Assembly (NCBI RefSeq): GCF_000699445.3
Contig: NC_067195.1
Span: 53,238,465 to 53,302,464 of the forward strand
From: Schistosoma haematobium
Taxonomy: Eukaryota > Platyhelminthes > Trematoda > Strigeidida > Schistosomatidae
DNA: 64,000 nt
Reading direction: 5' to 3'
Shown in pieces: positions 56,441-64,000 of this stretch. Position 1 is the first letter of the stretch. Each line of letters opens with the position of its first letter. The notes beneath the pieces are model-generated. The model worked only from the letters and a program-made list of their open reading frames with translations, had not been told where the DNA came from and searched no databases. Made by a program: the position numbers and the translations under genes.

Positions 56441-59056
56441 TATGATGGTTATATACGTCACTTAGTAAAATAAAGTTTATCATTAAGCGCTTTAGTTTTA
56501 AATACTACAACGAATTACTGGAATGACTTTTAGGTTAAAAGCTATATTACAATTTTGAGAATACAACTTACTGACATTTACCCATATCAGTCGATTAGAA
56601 ATCTTGTAGTGATAAACTGAATACTTCATATTATTGATAAAGAAATTAGATTTTGCTGGTAGAATTAACCAACTTAACACGTTGAAGCTGTGAACATTAG
56701 AGTAATCTACTTGGAGTCGTTCAGTTTCACAGTCATAAATCATAAAATCGTATTTGCATATTATAACTCATCACTGAAGATTTAAATAAAAATGGTTTTT
56801 CTAAGGTGACTTCAGACATGTTATATGGAATATTAGCGTGAGACAACAAAATACAGATTACTTTTAAAATATTCAACTCGTATACTTTATCAGACGCTTG
56901 ATCACTATCTTATAAAGTGAACACAGTTTCTAAAAAGAGTAGTCACACGGATCTTTTGAAATTATTGTTAATGAGGCTAATAAATTATTACTGATAGCTT
57001 TGCTTTTATTCGATATTAAATCAACTACTCCTTTTAGTTTAAGAACATATATCTAGCAATATGAAATTAGTTCGATAAATTCCTAAGCTCCAATTAGAAG
57101 GTCATTAAGCAAATAAAATTAATAAGGTCAATATTTGTAGAACATATTAGCTAATATAAAATCACCATATATATTCATCTTTATTATACTGAACTTATAT
57201 TTATTCATTTCAAGTTAATCTGGAATAGATCATTATCATAGATCTAAGTGAAAAACACATAAAATCAAGCAGATTGACATTAGAGTCATTAAGTTATGTA
57301 ACTTGACTTTGTTTATTTTCGGTAATTTTTTTATACATCAGTAGATTATGTATAAAGATTAGGTTGTGATACATTTTTTGTTCTATTAGGCTTTAAACAG
57401 ATCCTTACAAATAAAAGAAAGCTTAACTTACTATTATTCAAATACTTTCACCACTGATCACTGTGAGGTTGTCCAGAATACACACGGCTTAGTACAGTTT
57501 ACATTAAAAAGCGGAAATGAATTTAAAAGACAAAAACATACAGACAATTAGATCTGAAATAATAATGAATATAATACATCAAACATCGACTTGCAATTAA
57601 TGAGAAATATAAATGAACATATTTGTAGTTTAATATGGCTCTTCACCTAACTCTAGTTGGATCGTACGAATGATTGTTATAGAAATATACATCCCAGCTA
57701 CCCTCATATATAATCACCGACTTAAATACGAGAATGCAGTTTCAATAAGTATATTTCATACAATTGTTGATCTAAATAGACAATCAGGAAATCGCAGTGA
57801 AGGAAGTGAAGCGAAATGAAACGATACGCAGTGGAGAAGGCAAGTGATGCCAATTCTATATGGATGGAACACAATGATTGGGACAAAAAAGGCAAAAATG
57901 TATTGGTACAGTGAAGAATTATCTTTTGGTGAATTCATTTTCATAGCTGTACAATTAAGTTTCTGCTTGGTAACAATAATAATCTAGTAAATGAAGTAGA
58001 AATGTCAAAAAGTGTTATTTCCATTAATAAACTGAAAATATAACTGTTGAAATCTTGTATTCTCATCAAGCAAATAAATAAAGGTTAGTATTTGTCGAAA
58101 GATTTTGCGTAAAATGATAAAATAAAATGTTTAGTTTAAGATTAAGTGTAACTAGGAGTACTAGAACAAAAGTAAATCATTTAGGGGTAAAATATCAGTA
58201 GAGAAGAGGTGTAGGGTAATGACTCGAAAGTGACTGAGAATGTCCACCTACTAAAAGGAGTGTTAAGAATTAGAATAGGTATTTATAGTTAATAGTTAGG
58301 GTTAGGAACTAGATTTAGGGTTTTTATCACGAACTAACATCAACTAAAATTTCAAAACGCTATTTGAACAAATGGATGAATGAAATTTGCACTAAAATCC
58401 AAGATCTGTTATCTTATATCTGATTGGTTCACTCTTAATACATGAAATCATTACGGAGAATTTATTTGTAGCCCTTACTAGTTGAAGTCATGAGTCAATT
58501 GAAGCCAGACTACCATGGAAAACCTGGAAGCACTGAACGGCCGTTCTGTCTCACCATGGGACTCCTCAGCAGTGCGCATCCACGATCCCGCACTCCGCAG
58601 CTCTGTCAAACTACGGGACCATCTAAATCCGATGTTCTTCCTGTACTCATGATGTCACAGGTCTCCTGTTAGATGGCGATGGATAAGCCAAGTGCTACCT
58701 CATCAGAAAACAAATACCAGTTACTACCAAAATCTGTTGGTCTATAGGAGAATGTACACATAAAAACTGAGTGAAAGTAATTAGGACGGACTAAAATAAA
58801 TATTCTTCTCTGTAAATAGAAGTGATGGTTAGAGATATATGGTGTTTAAGAGTGGAATCTAGGTCTCGCGTTTCCTTCCGTTTGGGACCCGTCAGATAGG
58901 TTTATCTGCACCCCAGAGTTGACGTTCACTCAAGGAAATATCGAGGCGATCTGCGTAAGATACACTTATGTCAATCAGAGACTGATTAATTGCAGTCCTA
59001 AATATCAATGATGATGACATTACCAAGGTTTTACTTCATAATTTCAAACACATTTT

Positions 59057-59530
59057 GCATTGGATAGATTGTTCTAAAAAATAATATATTTGTAATGTCC
59101 CAATGAATAGAAAAATTGTTTTAAAATTTTCTTACTATCCATCCGACTTGAACCATCGATCTGAGCCACTATGTATGATTCTATATACATTTCACATCTT
59201 TATCGTATATACAAATTCAACTCTTTCCTTTCTCATCACATTTTATTTCATTCTTTAACATACATACATACACATATAAATATACAGTAATGCCTTATAC
59301 AAATCACATTGACCGGAATGCATTAACATTTACTTGGTCAGAACAGTTTTTGATTGATTGTACCAAATATTCTTCCTTTGTTCCTTTGTATTATTTAAAC
59401 TTGTGTTAATTTGATTTGTTCATTTATCCTCTGAAGAAGTGGCTTAAATTGAATCACGAAACGTCAGAAAATTTAAAAATTAATTTTTTTAGTCATTGGG
59501 ATATTACGAATATAATATTTCTAAATATCG
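59057..59530. repeat. Foldback repeat F, duplicate of 10944-11412
   Basis: Matches the first copy except in its right part, where several substitutions cluster (59418-59470: TTGTTCATTTATCC for TTGTCTATTCATCC; CGTCAG for CGTTGG), plus shorter A/T runs. Confidence 0.55.
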
Positions 59531-60847
59531 ATGGGAAGTTTAAAATAGCGAATACGAAAATAAATAAAATGATAATCATTTACAATGGTCAGTTCTTTAA
59601 ATTAGTATAGAAATTAATCCATACGGATATTCGTCAATATCAGAACGAATAGTTTGACAAAAACTGGGCGCCAGACATGGGGAAAACATTATTTATGAAA
59701 ATTATATTTAAAATAATCAATCAATTTATATGATTGGATGAGCACAGTATAGATTTGATCTGATTTGGTTGTTAAACCTTATATATTTCTTTGATGATTT
59801 GGATTATTACCCTGAAGAAGTTCAGACAATGTCGCTGGACGAAACGTTCTCAAATTAAAAGAACGTAAACATGCATAACACAATGCTCATTTTAGAAAGC
59901 TTACTTCATATATAGATTTTTGGAAGTTATTAATAAACTGAGATTGTATGCTACATATATAGTCAACAAAAACTGAACTGACGGATTTGTTAGGTCGACT
60001 TCTCAAGTTTTCAGATGTGTATTATTATTTTGAAATATTTTATTTCTTCAAGATATTTCGTATATTTGACATACGATATTTTGGTCATGCAGCATTAACC
60101 ATTTACAAAGAAGGACTAGTTTCTCAGTTGAAATGTACTTCATAATAAGTAGATCAAAGCTGCGAATACAAAAATCAACATTTCCCCACTACAATATGTT
60201 TAGCTACTAAAATATTTGTTTTTCTTTCACATTTACGAATACATTTTATGAATCTACAAATTAAATAATAGCGCAATTACAGTTCGTTAATGATTTTCAG
60301 TCCATTCAAAATGTACTGTGATGAATAATATCAGAATATAGTACCTACGCTAAAAACTTTTTTCAGTGCATTCATTTAAAAACAATTCATTAACTACATG
60401 TAAAATGTTTCGTTCGCCAAATTATAAAAGGTATTTGCTGAGAAAGTATTGATTGGTTTAAAAAATTAGCGTTTATAAATAAACTTCACATTCAGTACAA
60501 TTAATAGAAACAACTTTAAAGATCTTTCAGTATCCAGTGTTTTAAGTAACATGATTAAAAGTCAAAAGAAATTATTGAACCGTCTTTTAAATTAGACATA
60601 AACTACTTAAACTCACGTTTGTACGCTATTCATGACGTAAATTGATCCTAATTACTTCGTATGTTCTTTGATTCAAAATACATCCAACATTAACTAGCTG
60701 AAATCCATTTTGATTTCATAAATTCAACTACCAAGAATATTTATTTCATGTAAAATTCTAAATCTATTTAGAGATTAAAGAGGACAACACGTTCCAGATG
60801 TCTTACGATATCTTTTTTGAAATGTCAAAATAGACAAAAATTATAAG

Positions 60848-61303
60848 CAAAGATGGATAGTGGCTAGCAGTGAAATCCAGGACACGCGTTTCGTCCTATT
60901 TGGAATGTGTCACCCGGATGGACCTGCATCTCAGAGTTGATGCTCACTTCAGGACTCAAACCCAATACCATTCGCCTCAAAGGTCATCGCTTCATCTCAT
61001 TACCCAAACAAGTGGCTATCAGGACTCGGCAGCTAAGTGGATAACGTGGTGGTGTTTGAAGCGAATGGTACTAGGTTCGAGTCCCAGGGTGAACATCAAC
61101 ACATGCAGATACATCCAGCTGACGAGTCCCGAATAGGATGAAACGCGTGTTCTGGATTCCACTGCTAGCCACTATCAACCTTTGCGTGTAATACATTTTA
61201 ATTAAGGCAATATCGAGGCGATCTGCATAAGATGCACATAGGATACCAACAAGAGACTGGTCAATTGCAGTCATAAATCTCAATGGGAAGACTCAAGTAA
61301 ACA
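60848..61303 (+). mobile_element. Duplicate of the inverted type-B SINE pair
   Basis: Copy of 12735-13190 in the duplicated block, including tRNA-like boxes; only a T-run length difference just outside was noticed. Confidence 0.7.
61105..61165 (+). ncRNA. Hammerhead ribozyme (type B), duplicate, intact core
   Basis: Base-for-base copy of the ribozyme at 12992-13052 (GCAG/CTGC, ATCCAG/CTGGAT, CTGACGA, GAAAC). Confidence 0.8.
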
Positions 61304-62998
61304 ATACCAAGTAAATTTAGACAAAACTTATATTTCAAAAATACAGAAATGAATTTTAATCCACGTAATGATTGTTACAATAGTGTATTGTCAATAACAT
61401 CCATCAAAAGTGAACATATATGATCATTATTGAGGTTCCGACATAAATTCAAATAATTATGTGTAGCTCGTCGAAGTTAAAAATACAATATTTTATTAGA
61501 AAAAACAATTATGTAATCACTATGTAATAAGTAAAAATCTATTTAGAATAATTATTAGTGATCTTTTTGATAGGTAACCGGTTTCATATTGAAACAAAAT
61601 ATGAAGTATGCATTAAATACTTTGTTTAATTGTGAAATTCTAAAATCTAAAAGTTTGTTATAAAAATATTACACTAAACATTCAATCTTTATTAAAGTTT
61701 GAAATTGATTATCATTGGTTTGTAAACTACTAATCTTTCATAATATTTTCCTATACTAATCCGTTTATTACAAGACCACCTCCTAAGTCAACTAAATGAT
61801 TTTTTCTAACCTGATATTGCATTCATGCTTTATGATATAAATCAAAACTAAACATTGAAAAACCTCAGATCAAGCACCTTGGATTATATATTTTCTTACA
61901 CATGTATCCTACGCTAGATTCTATTTTATTCACTCATCAGATAAATATTATACAGTAAAAGATCGTGACGGCAGACGACGGGTGAACTCGAGGGAGCTGG
62001 ATGAGGCTCAGAAGGAGCCGAAGATATTCCATCCGATCACCTTTTGGAAGAATATTCTAGAATTCCTACGTGTAGCTTCCTGATTGAATAATGCTAATAA
62101 CCCCTGTATGCGGATTGGAGGACTGTAATAATGATTTCGTTCTTACTAAAAACTATAAATACCTGATAATTTTGTACTATAATTGACACTGTCAGGGAAT
62201 AATATCCCTTTCACTAGTCTTCTGTCTTCTCATTGCGACTTGGAAGGGTCCTGGGGTTCCAGTGCTCACGTTATACGCGGTATACCAAGAACAGCCTTCT
62301 AGATATAACAAAGATATAATTATAAAACCGGTCATTCACATTTATTAATATACGTAAATATCAACAAATCACTACCGAAAAACACCATATTTTCAAGCAT
62401 TCATAAATCAAACAAGTAGATCATAATTTTATTAGTCGACATCATACGTCAACTAAAGCTAAATCACCATAGAAAACCTTAAAGCACTGGATGGCCGTTT
62501 TGTTCCATGATGAGACTTCTTAACAGTACACATACCTTTATACTAAACAAAACCAAATGTTATTTTAATTATTTAAATTAAAACAGTAAACCATAACATT
62601 ACAAGCAAAAAGAAAAAAGAAAAGAAGAAAAAGAAAAACTAACTAGCAATTCAAATCAACAATATAACAAAACATTTCAGCATTAATTATTACAGTTACA
62701 ACCATTGTTTCAATGAATAAAATATTATGCTGAATCCATATAATAGTTCACAAAATGTAACACTTGTAAAATACATTAAATTACATACAAAGTACTGAAA
62801 ATTGAAAATTAATTTTCGTTCTTTCTTGTTGTTGTCTTTAAAGTATGTACATTTGAATTCCAATTACTAAAATGCATAATCAGATATGACCGTCAAGATT
62901 TAAAAAAAAAAATTTTATTTTTGTAAAGTAAAACAAAGTTCGAACTTCTTTTATTTATTTATTTTTTGAACTTTTGCAAATTGAACTTATAAGTTTAA

Positions 62999-63279
62999 CA
63001 GTTTAGGGATTGTGGAGATTGTTAATTTTTTGATTGAGATCATGAACCGATTGATGTAAGACCACCATTGAAAACCTGTAAGCACTGGATGGCCGTTTCG
63101 TCCTATTGTGGGACTTCTCGGCAGTGCGCAGCCACGATCCCACTCGCGGGATTCGAACCCAGGGCCTTCGGTCTCGCGCGTGAATGCTTAACCTACTGGA
63201 CCATTGAGCCGGCATTCAATGGCGTTAGTGTCTAACCTCAACCAATCCACGAAATTGCGCGATCATCTTCCATTGTACG
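62999..63279 (-). mobile_element. Duplicate of the full type-A SINE (14885-15165)
   Basis: Same tRNA-like head and same two ribozyme core changes (CCGAGAA), confirming the block was copied after these mutations. Confidence 0.65.
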
Positions 63280-64000
63280 TATGTTGTAAGTATGTTTATA
63301 TTATTTATTGATTTAATGAATGATAGGAATTGCTAATATTTGTTTTTCTACATCATATATACATAGACAAAAAACTTTATAGAGTATATGTGTAGGGTAT
63401 TTTGTTTACTTGTGAACTTAATTCTGTCAAAAATACATATAGTTTTTCTTCACCTGTTTTTCTTCCCTAAGCAATGACCTACATAAAATTGAAGTAGAAA
63501 AATATAAAAATTTTAAAAAACAAACAAGAGAGTAAGAAGTTTTCGAAACTATTTATGTCAGAATTAATAATATCGGAGCCTGAAGTAATTCATTCATTGA
63601 ACTTAAAAATTGTCAAATTGATTAGTATATTTTTGATCTTATATTCAATGCATTGATTTTGTTTGAAAACAGATTAAATTTGCTATATCTTGTTGGATTG
63701 AACGTTACTTGTTATATTTGGTCGTCGCTGATTATTGTGTCGGAAATGCTTATCAGTTATACTCGAAACAAGGAATCTCTGCAATTCTCACGATAAGAAA
63801 GTAAAGAACACAGAGAATAATATAAGTGAAGATTTATTAACCGCCAAAACACGACGACAACGACGACTTTAGTCAAAAATACACCTCATTTATACATTGA
63901 TTCGTTCACCCATTTTTGATCAATAATTAGGATGAAATGACATATATGAAAAACACTTAATTATAACAAATCATATAACCATCATCAAGAAGGTACAGGT

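Larger units (their letters stand above)
52530..64000 (+). repeat. Direct duplication of 4421-15888 (offset about 48.11 kb)
   Basis: The whole block from the RTE 3' end to the window's right edge repeats 4.4-15.9 kb in order and orientation. The offset drifts only from about 48,109 to 48,114. By eye I found roughly a dozen single-base run-length differences plus one small substitution cluster over the 10.8 kb right of 53222, against many differences in the first ~700 bp. The window ends inside the duplicate of the 15864 RTE fragment (its target-site copy is at 63965-63976). All features at 7.8-15.2 kb therefore recur at about +48.11 kb. Confidence 0.9.

Overview
The window is invertebrate nuclear DNA, very AT-rich and packed with decayed retroelements. 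It looks like a blood fluke (genus Schistosoma). The reasons are tRNA-headed SINE-like repeats that carry hammerhead ribozymes (the S. mansoni SM-alpha type), SR2-like RTE retrotransposons, several Penelope-like element remnants, and a typical small universal stress protein gene. All repeat comparisons were made by eye.

Two host loci are supported. At the left edge (350-904, +) is a single-exon universal stress protein with a complete ATP-binding signature. From 42142 to 50636 (+) are six exons, in consistent splice phase, of an Iml1/DEPDC5 orthologue (GATOR1 subunit, amino-acid sensing upstream of TORC1). The exons carry the conserved [13 protein letters not shown] and [21 protein letters not shown] blocks. 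Its 5' and 3' exons are not identified here. Two apparent frame breaks look like one-base homopolymer errors, or in one case a missed 52-nt intron.

Layout. 0.3-0.9 kb: USP gene. 3-4.2 kb: inverted (twin-primed-type) non-LTR element. 4.4-7.6 kb: nearly full-length RTE element (copy 1, minus). 7.8-15.2 kb: LTR-like, foldback and SINE/hammerhead repeats. 15.9-40 kb: no recognised host gene; dense with short repeats, three Penelope-like remnants plus one small RT fragment, truncated RTE copies, and hammerhead SINEs of three families. 42-50.6 kb: DEPDC5 exons, with introns full of insertions. 50.7-51.9 kb: decayed RTE 3' pieces. 52.5-64 kb: a near-identical direct repeat of 4.4-15.9 kb, displaced by about 48.11 kb.

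The main structural result is that direct repeat. It starts inside the RTE element. RTE copy 3 is a hybrid: its 3' ~0.7 kb differs from copy 1, while everything beyond matches copy 1 and its flank almost exactly. That is the junction expected from unequal crossing-over between two RTE copies, giving a ~48.1-kb tandem duplication that would also duplicate the visible DEPDC5 exons. A mis-assembled haplotype is the competing explanation, since most differences are homopolymer-length changes.

The most interesting RNA-level result is a set of hammerhead ribozymes in three different tRNA-headed SINE-like families, several with intact cores. The same hammerhead tail sits at the 3' end of a Penelope-like element, which suggests a SINE/PLE partnership. 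Several insertions have clear target-site duplications, including one around an internally inverted (twin-primed) copy.
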